Shown: positions 1 to 5,751, counted from the first letter of the stretch. The stretch is DNA of 5,922 nt from Patescibacteria group bacterium (GCA_018896595.1 JAHIME010000094.1:1-5922); one strand, 5' to 3'. Notes: a model not told the origin generated them from the sequence alone. Program-made: numbers and translations.

Positions 1-2
1 AT

Positions 3-1361
3 ATGCCAATAACCTATTTTGGAACCCCGATTAAATCAACTAGCAATACCGTCACCTGGTCAAGAACAGTCATCCCTGCCCTGCCTGCCGGCCTGACCAT
101 TGTCATTAACCCAACAACCGGAAACATCAACGCCACCGGCGACAACAACGCGACCAATCCGGGAACCTATACCGTCACTGTTACAGCAATCAACGCTTGC
201 GGCGCCACTGCCAGCGATAGCTTCACGCTAACTGTCAAGCCGAACGAATGGTGCGGGGATAATATTCTCCAAATAGCCAAAGGCGAGCAGTGCGACACTA
301 CTCAATTAAATAGCCAAACTTGTCTGACCCTGGGCTATGAAGCCGGAACACCTCTTGCCTGCGATTCCGCCTGCGTCTTTGACACTTCAAACTGCTGCAA
401 CTCGGCCTGCGCCGGCCGGGAATGCGGAGCCGACCCCAATTCCTGCCTTCCTTCCTGCCCGCCCGGTTGCGGACCCAATACAACCTGCGACGGCTCCGGC
501 CAATGCCAGTGCAACCTTAATTACGATGATTGCGACGGCTCAGCGACTGATGCCGACGGCTGTGAAGTTAATCTTTTAGCCGATAACAATAACTGCGGCG
601 GCTGCGGTACTGTTTGCCCGGGCGGCTCCACCTGCCAAAACGGTTTATGTGTCTGCGCTAATGAATGCTCGCCCGCAGGAGCGAAGCAATGCCTTAATGC
701 CACCACCCAGCAGACCTGCGGCAATTATGACGCTGATTCCTGCTTAGAATGGGGGAATGATACGGCAATCTCATGCTGGGCCAGCGTGCCGGTACAGGTC
801 TATGCGCTCAATACCTCTATTGATGGCGTCTGGCTGTACCAAACGGTAAAGGTGACTGCTTGCAATAACAACCGGACGTTTGATATGTGGACGGATGTTC
901 ATGACTGCACCCCCGGGTGGGCCTATGTAAACATACCCGCCAACGGTGACGGCTTATGGCATCCGCTCCCCGATCATCTGTCCGACTGGTGGAGCGGCGG
1001 ATGCAACTTGAAGTGGTACAACAACTGGTACAAGGGGGGCTGCACCAACAATTGCGCCGGAAGCACGGATCCCAACTGCACCGAGACCTGCGCTTACCAG
1101 TTCGTTTTCAGCCAGGCACCGCCCCAATACCCGTGTTCTCTTGACCTCTGTCCCCTTAACGGGAGTCAGCTGTGTAAATATACCTGCACCAAGTGGGGAA
1201 CAGATCCCGATGGGAACCCGGAATGCATTGGCTGGGCCTTAACCACCCCAGTACCTTACGGCACCCTGCCTGCCGGTTGGGGGCCGGGCGGTTGCAGCGG
1301 CTTATGGGCATGGCATTGGACCCAATTCAGTTTTTCATGGAAACCGGGTTGCAATCCTTAA
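3..1361 (+). CDS. Secreted cysteine-rich Ig-like/Cys-repeat protein, 5' partial
   Basis: The frame is open to the window edge, and the first visible residues already lie inside a beta-rich domain, so the ATG at 3 is probably internal and the true start and signal peptide lie upstream. Residues about 20-79 resemble a putative Ig (He_PIG-like) domain: an LPAGLT motif, then NPTTGNI, then GTYTVTVTA. Residues 84-131 start with CGDNILQ and a GEQCD motif, as in the DUF4215/myxobacterial Cys-rich repeat. Residues 170-218 match the well-known repeat DGCEVN...NNCGGCG..C...C.NG.C. Residues 250-450 are unrecognised and hold 17 Trp and many Cys. In total I count 43 Cys in 452 residues, which implies many disulfides and an extracellular or surface location. 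No enzymatic motif is visible. Such proteins are typically adhesin-like or surface proteins, but that role is inference. Spot counts give roughly 45-63% GC, far above the convergent neighbour. Confidence 0.8.
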   Translation: MPITYFGTPIKSTSNTVTWSRTVIPALPAGLTIVINPTTGNINATGDNNATNPGTYTVTVTAINACGATASDSFTLTVKPNEWCGDNILQIAKGEQCDTTQLNSQTCLTLGYEAGTPLACDSACVFDTSNCCNSACAGRECGADPNSCLPSCPPGCGPNTTCDGSGQCQCNLNYDDCDGSATDADGCEVNLLADNNNCGGCGTVCPGGSTCQNGLCVCANECSPAGAKQCLNATTQQTCGNYDADSCLEWGNDTAISCWASVPVQVYALNTSIDGVWLYQTVKVTACNNNRTFDMWTDVHDCTPGWAYVNIPANGDGLWHPLPDHLSDWWSGGCNLKWYNNWYKGGCTNNCAGSTDPNCTETCAYQFVFSQAPPQYPCSLDLCPLNGSQLCKYTCTKWGTDPDGNPECIGWALTTPVPYGTLPAGWGPGGCSGLWAWHWTQFSFSWKPGCNP

Positions 1362-2671
1362 AAAATACCATATTCTTTAATAGCTTTGCTAATTTCATAA
1401 GGATGGATAAAAATAATTTCAGTTTGATCAAGCTGTGTTTTTCCTTGAAAACCCAAATTAACAATAATTGCCTGCTTTGGCCGGTAGCGAGTTATAAAAC
1501 TGCGAAAACTGCGGGATATTTCAGAATATTTTAAAGAGACAGCTTTAACCTCTATTGGCAGAATTATTCCAACATAATCAGTTAAAACAAAATCCACTTC
1601 TGCTTTTTCCTTAGTTCGCCAAAAATGGAGTTGAAGATCAGTTTGTTTATAAATTTCGGAGAAAATAAAATTTTCCAAAAGCGCGCCCTTGTCTTGCCGC
1701 GTTTCAAAACCTGTAAAAGATTTAAGGGCAAAATTTCGCAAGCCAGCATCTAAAAAATAAATCTTTGGTATTTTAGTTAATTCTTTTCTACGATTTTTAA
1801 AAAATGGCAGAACTCGCTTAACGACAAAAGTTTTTTCTAAAGTGCTAATATATTTTTCTAAAGTGCGGTATACGATATTAACAGTATTTGAAAGTTCTCT
1901 TAGATTAACTAATTGGCCGATTTCTCCGGCTAAAATATTAAAAAGCGCGATAAAAGCAAGCGGATCCTTAATTTTTAAAAAACCAATGATGTCTTTTTCA
2001 ATATAGCTTGAGTGTATCTCTTTTAGAAATTGGGTTTGTTCTTCAGGGTTTTTTTCTAAAGCTGTTTTCGGATATCCTCCATAAACAATGAAATTAAATA
2101 AATGATTTAAAATATCGCCTTGCCTGTAAGAAGAAATGTTTTTTTCTAAAATCAGTTGGGCTAAAAAATTATCTTTGGATTTCAGGTATTCATAAAAAGT
2201 AAACGGATAAAGATAAAAGAGCCGTTTTCTCCCTGTTAATGATTCATGAATTTTATCTTTAATTTCTAAAGCAGATGATCCTGTTAAGATAAATTTAATT
2301 GGCAAATTAAGATCATATATTCCTTTAAAAAATATTCCCGCATTCTCTATCCGCTGAGCTTCATCAATAAAAACAAAAAGAGGTTTAGTTTCAAGAAATT
2401 TTAAACTTTCTTTAAGTATATGAATAAAATGAGTTTGATTTTTGATTTGAGCAAAATCATCAATCAAATCAAGGTTAAAAAAAAGAATATTTTTTTCAGA
2501 ATAATGTTTATGTTTTATTAAATAATCCTTCAACTGAAAAAGCAGAGTAGTTTTTCCTACTTGTCTTGGTCCAATTATAAGAGTTATTTCTTCCGCCTTT
2601 AAGTGTTGGGCAATTTCAGGGAATATGGTCCGTTTTACGAAATTTTGAGTAGTTTTTATCATATATAACAA
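1358..2671 (-). CDS. AAA+ ATPase with DUF4143 (archaeal-ATPase-like orphan)
   Basis: This is a 437-residue reading from a TTG at 2671; an ATG at 2662 (434 residues) is the better start because the promoter -10 hexamer overlaps the TTG. Numbering from the TTG: Walker A GPRQVGKTT at 34-42, Walker B LFVFIDEAQ at 98-106, and a sensor-1-like ILTGSSA at 128-134. LTGRKR followed by YPFTFYEYL at 145-163 is typical of this family. The DUF4143 half begins near SYIEKDI (222) and a helix-turn-helix-like segment follows (about 250-285). The end resembles a PD-(D/E)xK nuclease fold: E333, EVDFVL (358-363) and IEVKA (373-377). The family is widespread in archaea and CPR bacteria, usually as an orphan; its cellular role is not settled, and DNA-related or defence roles are only suggestions. 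Length is normal and the gene looks intact. It is strikingly AT-rich (spot counts of 23-32% GC), which hints at a separate origin. Confidence 0.9.
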   Translation of the reverse strand: MLYMIKTTQNFVKRTIFPEIAQHLKAEEITLIIGPRQVGKTTLLFQLKDYLIKHKHYSEKNILFFNLDLIDDFAQIKNQTHFIHILKESLKFLETKPLFVFIDEAQRIENAGIFFKGIYDLNLPIKFILTGSSALEIKDKIHESLTGRKRLFYLYPFTFYEYLKSKDNFLAQLILEKNISSYRQGDILNHLFNFIVYGGYPKTALEKNPEEQTQFLKEIHSSYIEKDIIGFLKIKDPLAFIALFNILAGEIGQLVNLRELSNTVNIVYRTLEKYISTLEKTFVVKRVLPFFKNRRKELTKIPKIYFLDAGLRNFALKSFTGFETRQDKGALLENFIFSEIYKQTDLQLHFWRTKEKAEVDFVLTDYVGIILPIEVKAVSLKYSEISRSFRSFITRYRPKQAIIVNLGFQGKTQLDQTEIIFIHPYEISKAIKEYGIF

Positions 2672-2699
2672 TTTTAGCCCAGAATTAAATTGTTGTCAA
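2671..2699 (-). promoter_or_regulatory. Sigma70-type promoter of the DUF4143 ATPase gene
   Basis: Read on the minus strand, a perfect TTGACA (2699-2694) is followed by a 17-base spacer and TAAAAT (2676-2671), a 5 of 6 match to the -10 consensus. The predicted start of transcription, about seven bases on, falls at 2664-2662. That is at or just before the in-frame ATG at 2662. The -10 box overlaps the upstream TTG, so translation should start at the ATG from a leaderless or nearly leaderless mRNA. No Shine-Dalgarno sequence is present. Confidence 0.7.
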
Positions 2700-2778
2700 G
2701 AGCAATAATTGTGGATAAACAAAATATCATTTTTAGCAAAGCCGACTTATTGCGGTTGCGACAAAAACCAAATTTTAT

Positions 2779-2807
2779 TTGACACGAAATATTAACTATG
2801 TTAACAT
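2779..2807 (+). promoter_or_regulatory. Probable sigma70-type promoter of nusA
   Basis: A perfect TTGACA at 2779-2784 is followed by a 17-base spacer and TAACAT at 2802-2807, a 4 of 6 match to TATAAT. Transcription would start near 2814, giving a leader of about 65 bases before the nusA ATG. The -10 box lies within the 12-base perfect palindrome TATGTTAACATA (2797-2808), which could be an operator or simply chance in AT-rich DNA. Confidence 0.5.
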
Positions 2808-2813
2808 ATTATT

Positions 2814-2846
2814 AAGGCTGGTTGTTTATAACAATTAGCCTTTTTT
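2814..2846 (+). terminator. Hairpin plus T-run in the nusA leader (possible attenuator)
   Basis: Bases 2814-2825 pair with 2831-2842 to give a 12-pair stem (four G-C, six A-T, two G-T) around a five-base loop. TTTTTT runs from 2841 to 2846. This is the shape of a weak intrinsic terminator. It sits between the predicted nusA promoter and the nusA start, and no plus-strand gene lies upstream for more than 1.4 kb, so it is not the end of another unit. Attenuation of nusA is the most natural reading; a 5' stem-loop that protects the mRNA is the main alternative. Confidence 0.45.
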
Positions 2847-2878
2847 CTTAACTAAATAATTAAACAAAAAACTCTCAT

Positions 2879-4204
2879 ATGTCAGAAATATCCAACGCGA
2901 TAAAACAAATCTGCGACGAAAAGAGCTTAAGCTATGAAGCTGTCATTACCACTATTGAATCGGCTTTAGCCGCGGCTTACCGCAAAGACTTCGGTGAAAG
3001 AAACCAAAATATTAAAGTTGAGTTTGACCCGGAAGCCGGCAAATCCAAAGTTTTTGACGTGAAAACCGTGGTTGAGGATATGCCTGAAGAGGAAGATGCG
3101 GAAACATCCGCCCAGGGCGGATGCGTCCCGGACGCAGAAGAAAAAAAAGCTGAACAAACCGAAACATCCGCCCAATCCGCCCAGGGCGGACAGGACGCAG
3201 AAGAGAAAAGAAGGTTTAATCCCAAAACCGAAATTCAGCTGACGGACGCTAAATTAATTAAAAAGACGGCAAAAATAGGCGATGAAATTAAAACAAAGTT
3301 AACGGTGCCGGACGCTTACGGCCGCATGGCGGCGCAAACCGCCAAACAGGTGATTATCCAAAAATTGCGCGAAGCCGAGCGCGAAATGATATTCAATGAA
3401 TTCAAGGAAAAGGAGCATGAAGTCGTTGCCGGCGTGATCCAGCGCCATGAAGGCAGGATTGTTTTGATAGACTTGGGCAAGACCGCCGGGATTCTGCCCG
3501 GCGATGAGCAAATCCGGGGAGAGCAATACAATCCGGGCCAAAGAATCAAAGTTTTTATCAAAGAAGTCAACATCACTTCCCGCGGCCCGGAAATAATTTT
3601 ATCCCGCACTTCCGACGAAATATTGAAAAAAGTGTTTTATTTGGAAATCCCCGAAATATCAAACGGATTGGTGGAAATAAAATCGGTCGCGCGCGAAGCC
3701 GGCAGCCGCTCTAAAGTCGCCGTATCCGCCACCGGCGAAAATGTCGACCCGATCGGCTCGTGCGTAGGCCAGCGCGGCGCCAGAATTCAGACAATAATCA
3801 GCGAATTAGGCGGCGAAAAAATTGATATCATTGAATATAATGAAAACCTCGCCAAATTCGTCGCCAACGCCTTGTCGCCGGCCAAGACGCTTTCGGTTAA
3901 TATTGACGAAAAAAATAAAAAAGCTTTGGTCAATGTAGCCGAAGACCAGCTGTCTCTGGCTATAGGCAGAGACGGGCAGAATGTCCGCCTGGCGGCGCGC
4001 TTAACCGGCTGGAGAATTGATATAACCGGAGAAAAAGCCGGCAAAGCAGAAACTGAAAAAGAGGAAAAGGCTGAAGGCGAAAAGGAAGAAGCAAAGACGG
4101 AAGAAATAAAAACGACGGAAGAAACTGAAAAAAAGAAAAAGAATGAACCGAAGAAAGAGGACAAGCCAAAGAAAAAAAGCAATAAATCAAAAAGTAAAAA
4201 ATAA
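2879..4204 (+). CDS. nusA: Transcription termination/antitermination factor NusA
   Basis: NusA binds RNA polymerase and the nascent RNA, promotes pausing and intrinsic termination, and joins antitermination complexes. The 441-residue protein shows the N-terminal polymerase-binding domain (1 to about 175, with the hallmark MAAQTAKQVIIQKLREAER at 150-168). An S1 domain follows (about 180-243, GVIQRHEGRIVLIDLG to LSR). KH1 (about 255-330) has DPIGSCVGQRG at 290-300, and KH2 (about 332-383) has QLSLAIGRDGQNVRLAARL at 357-375. Both KH loops keep GxxG. Two oddities are seen. About 40 residues (roughly 70-112) are inserted in the N-terminal domain and are encoded by palindromic repeats. After KH2 comes only a charged tail (384-441), Glu/Lys-rich and then almost pure Lys, in place of the acidic repeats of E. 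coli NusA. The ATG at 2879 has no Shine-Dalgarno, only an A-rich leader. The usual partners rimP and infB are not adjacent. Confidence 0.97.
   Translation: MSEISNAIKQICDEKSLSYEAVITTIESALAAAYRKDFGERNQNIKVEFDPEAGKSKVFDVKTVVEDMPEEEDAETSAQGGCVPDAEEKKAEQTETSAQSAQGGQDAEEKRRFNPKTEIQLTDAKLIKKTAKIGDEIKTKLTVPDAYGRMAAQTAKQVIIQKLREAEREMIFNEFKEKEHEVVAGVIQRHEGRIVLIDLGKTAGILPGDEQIRGEQYNPGQRIKVFIKEVNITSRGPEIILSRTSDEILKKVFYLEIPEISNGLVEIKSVAREAGSRSKVAVSATGENVDPIGSCVGQRGARIQTIISELGGEKIDIIEYNENLAKFVANALSPAKTLSVNIDEKNKKALVNVAEDQLSLAIGRDGQNVRLAARLTGWRIDITGEKAGKAETEKEEKAEGEKEEAKTEEIKTTEETEKKKKNEPKKEDKPKKKSNKSKSKK
3101..3144 (+). repeat. Double-palindrome repeat copy A inside nusA
   Basis: Two perfect palindromes lie back to back: TCCGCCCAGGGCGGA (3107-3121) and TGCGTCCCGGACGCA (3122-3136), each with 7-base arms around one central base. 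They are flanked by GAAACA on the left and GAAG plus an A-run on the right. They are read in frame as ETSAQGGCVPDAEE within the loop between two strands of the NusA N-terminal domain. A second copy starts exactly 60 bases later in the same frame. Confidence 0.8.
3161..3210 (+). repeat. Palindromic repeat copy B inside nusA
   Basis: This copy starts with the same GAAACATCCGCCC as copy A. It has an extra TCCGCCC (3167-3173) and then the perfect palindrome TCCGCCCAGGGCGGA (3176-3190). Only the right arm of the second palindrome remains (GGACGCAGAAG, 3193-3203). It encodes ETSAQSAQGGQDAEEK. Whether it arose by duplication of copy A or by independent insertion cannot be told from this window. Confidence 0.75.
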
Positions 4205-4310
4205 TCAATAATCAATATCCAATCAATATTCAATATTCAAATAATCAATAAAAGTATTGAATATTAAATTTATTGGATATTGAATGAATGTTGAGTGTTG
4301 ATTGTTGAGT
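4203..4310. repeat. AT-rich imperfect inverted repeat between nusA and ppaC
   Basis: The spacer is built from repeated CAATA-type words on the left and their complements on the right. Perfect paired blocks are CAATATCCAAT (4213-4223) with ATTGGATATTG (4272-4282), and AATATTCAA (4232-4240) with TTGAATATT (4257-4265), around a 16-base loop. The right flank continues with TTGA/TTGT-type words to about 4310. The structure could fold in RNA, but it has almost no G-C pairs and no proper T-tract, so I do not call it an intrinsic terminator. No gene is visible in the spacer. Confidence 0.65.
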
Positions 4311-4318
4311 ATTAAAAT
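4291..4318 (+). promoter_or_regulatory. Possible weak promoter for ppaC
   Basis: TTGAGT (4291-4296) and TAAAAT (4313-4318) are separated by 16 bases, 4 of 6 and 5 of 6 matches to the -35 and -10 consensus. Transcription would start near 4325, about 16 bases before the ppaC ATG. The -35 lies in the right flank of the inverted repeat. In such AT-rich DNA a match of this quality can be chance. Confidence 0.3.
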
Positions 4319-4340
4319 TTTTAAAAAAAAATATAAGAAT

Positions 4341-5273
4341 ATGGATAATAAAATCTACATCATCGGCCACAAATCCCCGGACTTGGACAGCTCGGCCGCG
4401 GCCATAGCTTACGCTGATTTAAAAAATAAAATGGAGAGCGCGGACAATTACGCGCCCGCGCTTGCCGGCGAAATCAACAAGGAAACCGAGTTCGCTTTAA
4501 AAAAATTCGGTTTTGAAAAGCCGGAAGTTTTAAACAATGCTAAAGAAAAAAATATTATTTTAGTGGATCACAATGAATTTCAGCAAGCGGTAAGCGGCAT
4601 TGAAGAAGCGAAAATTATTGAAATATTGGACCACCATAAAGTTGATTTTAAATACGGCGAGCCCATCGCCTTTACCGTAAAGCCGTGGGGCGCGAGCTGC
4701 ACAATAATAGCCGATGAATTTTTCGCGAGAAACATTGAACTTGATAAAAATTTAGCCGGCCTTATGCTTTCCGCCGTTTTAGTTGATACTGTTATAACCA
4801 AATCCCCCACCTGCGCGGAAAAAGACAAGGAAATAATTACAAAATTAGCTGGAATAGCGGGCATAACAAATTGGCAAGAATTCGGCATGGAATTATTTAA
4901 AATCCGCTCAACCGTAAGCGAGCTGTCCGGCGCTGAAATAATTAAAAGCGATTTCAAAGACTTTAATTTCAAAGCCGGAAAATTCGGCATCGGCCAGGTT
5001 GAAACCGTTGATTTGAATGAATTTGCCGCCCGCGAAGACGAAATTATAAATGAATTAAACAAGTTAAGAGAGGCCGAAAATTATCACAGCGTCATTTTAT
5101 TTATTACCGATATTATTAAAGAAGGTTCAGAATTTTTAGTTTCAACCGTTGACCAACTAAAAGTGGGAGAAGCGTTGGGGGCCAAATTAAAAAACGGTAA
5201 AGTTTATATAAACGGAATGATTTCGCGCAAAAAACAAGTCGCGCCGAAATTTTCCGAGATTTTTGACAAATAA
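4341..5273 (+). CDS. ppaC: Manganese-dependent inorganic pyrophosphatase (family II, DHH)
   Basis: The enzyme hydrolyses pyrophosphate to two phosphates in the cytoplasm (EC 3.6.1.1), pulling nucleic acid synthesis and amino acid activation forward. The 310 residues match the usual family II length of about 310. Visible signatures are GHKSPDLDSS (9-18; H10, D14, D16), LVDHNEF (74-80; D76), LDHHK (96-100; H98) and LVDT with KSPTC (147-158; D149). IGQVETVD (217-224) and the DHHA2 phosphate-binding SRKKQV (295-300) complete the set. All expected metal ligands and the C-terminal Arg/Lys are present, so it should be active. I chose the ATG at 4341: a longer reading from a TTG at 4302 adds 13 residues that lie in the flank of the intergenic repeat and match nothing in the family. 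There is no Shine-Dalgarno. The small gene at 5305 starts 31 bases after the stop and is likely cotranscribed. Confidence 0.96.
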   Translation: MDNKIYIIGHKSPDLDSSAAAIAYADLKNKMESADNYAPALAGEINKETEFALKKFGFEKPEVLNNAKEKNIILVDHNEFQQAVSGIEEAKIIEILDHHKVDFKYGEPIAFTVKPWGASCTIIADEFFARNIELDKNLAGLMLSAVLVDTVITKSPTCAEKDKEIITKLAGIAGITNWQEFGMELFKIRSTVSELSGAEIIKSDFKDFNFKAGKFGIGQVETVDLNEFAAREDEIINELNKLREAENYHSVILFITDIIKEGSEFLVSTVDQLKVGEALGAKLKNGKVYINGMISRKKQVAPKFSEIFDK

Positions 5274-5290
5274 TTTTTTAAAAGAGAGGG

Positions 5291-5297
5291 AAGGAGG
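5291..5297 (+). promoter_or_regulatory. Strong Shine-Dalgarno for the small ORF
   Basis: AAGGAGG at 5291-5297 is a near-perfect anti-16S match, and seven bases separate it from the ATG at 5305. It decides the start of the 68-residue protein over in-frame upstream alternatives such as 5263, which would overlap the end of ppaC. The other genes with a visible start in this window lack such a site. Confidence 0.85.
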
Positions 5298-5304
5298 GCG
5301 AAAA

Positions 5305-5511
5305 ATGGATAAAGCCACAAGAGAAAAACTGAAGGAACGAGGTTATAAAGTCGTTACGATGCAAGAATTTTCCGACTTTTTTCTATTTTTGCATGAAAGG
5401 CAAGAAATTAGATTAAAAAAGATTAACGAGATAAAACGAGTTGTTCAGGATTTGAGATTAGACCCCGGAATATATATTGTGCCTTTGGCGTATAAGACGG
5501 CCGAGCCGTAA
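5305..5511 (+). CDS. Small hypothetical protein (68 aa)
   Basis: I do not recognise this protein. It starts at an ATG placed after a strong Shine-Dalgarno and ends just before an intrinsic terminator, so it is very probably a real gene. The sequence is rich in Lys, Arg and Glu. It has a short charged helix (1-12), a GYKVVTM strand-like piece (13-19), and then a probable long helix from about 20 to 50 whose start is aromatic (EFSDFFLFLHE). A hydrophobic end follows (GIYIVPLAY, 55-63). No signal peptide or true membrane segment is visible; the FFLFL stretch is too short. It sits 31 bases after ppaC and likely shares its transcript. No function can be assigned from sequence alone. Confidence 0.75.
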   Translation: MDKATREKLKERGYKVVTMQEFSDFFLFLHERQEIRLKKINEIKRVVQDLRLDPGIYIVPLAYKTAEP

Positions 5512-5522
5512 TGAACAAAAAC

Positions 5523-5560
5523 GGCCTGAAGAATTTTTTTAACTTCAGGCCAATTTTATT
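5523..5560 (+). terminator. Intrinsic terminator after ppaC and the small ORF
   Basis: A perfect 9-base-pair stem, GGCCTGAAG (5523-5531) with CTTCAGGCC (5543-5551), encloses an 11-base loop containing seven T. It is followed by AATTTTATT. It begins 12 bases after the small ORF stop. The opposite strand also has a T-run (GTTTTTG) after the same stem, so the structure could act in both directions, though no minus-strand gene arrives here. Confidence 0.85.
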
Positions 5561-5610
5561 AATCAGTTAATAAAATAATAAATTACTTTAAATTACGAAA
5601 CACGCTAATC

Positions 5611-5738
5611 TGTCATTCCCGCGAAAGCGGGAATCCAGGAGAGAGCCGCAAAAACATTAATTAATCATATACAAAAATACAACGGCAATACGGTTCACTC
5701 CTGGATTCCCGATAGGCCTTCGGCCTTCGGGAATGACA
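5611..5738. mobile_element. MITE-like nested inverted-repeat element
   Basis: Two REP-like hairpins stand in opposite orientation. The left one is ATTCCCGC/GCGGGAAT (5615-5622/5627-5634) closed by a GAAA tetraloop. The right one is ATTCCCGA/TCGGGAAT (5705-5712/5727-5734) with an inner AGGCC/GGCCT stem. The two halves are also inverted copies of each other: TGTCATTCCCG (5611-5621) pairs with 5728-5738, and a 14-base block (5628-5641) pairs with 5698-5711. The whole 128 bases can therefore fold into one long hairpin around an AT-rich centre of about 56 bases. No transposase is encoded. Similar GTCATTCCCG palindromes are known as dispersed repeats in many bacteria. I find no clear target-site duplication. 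Confidence 0.7.
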
Positions 5739-5751
5739 AAATAAGTAATTT

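Noticed and set aside
1193..1534. Plus-strand frame spanning the end of the Cys-rich gene and the ATPase terminus
   Set aside because: It crosses two convergent genes in another frame, and its composition changes abruptly at the junction; it has no family features.
1358..2671. Toxin-antitoxin or defence module around the DUF4143 ATPase
   Set aside because: No partner gene is adjacent; it stands alone with its own promoter, so a system cannot be supported from this window.
2701..2720. Replication origin
   Set aside because: Only one DnaA box is present, with no cluster, no dnaA or dnaN nearby, and no evident unwinding element tied to it.
2672..2878. Riboswitch in the nusA leader
   Set aside because: The leader is only about 65 bases with one simple hairpin and no conserved aptamer core that I can recognise.
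3787..4233. Open frame of 148 codons on the minus strand opposite the 3' half of nusA
   Set aside because: The Phe/Ser-rich product is the antisense shadow of the Glu/Lys-rich NusA tail and the KH domains.
5611..5738. CRISPR array
   Set aside because: There are only two repeat units, in inverted orientation, with no regular spacers and no cas genes.
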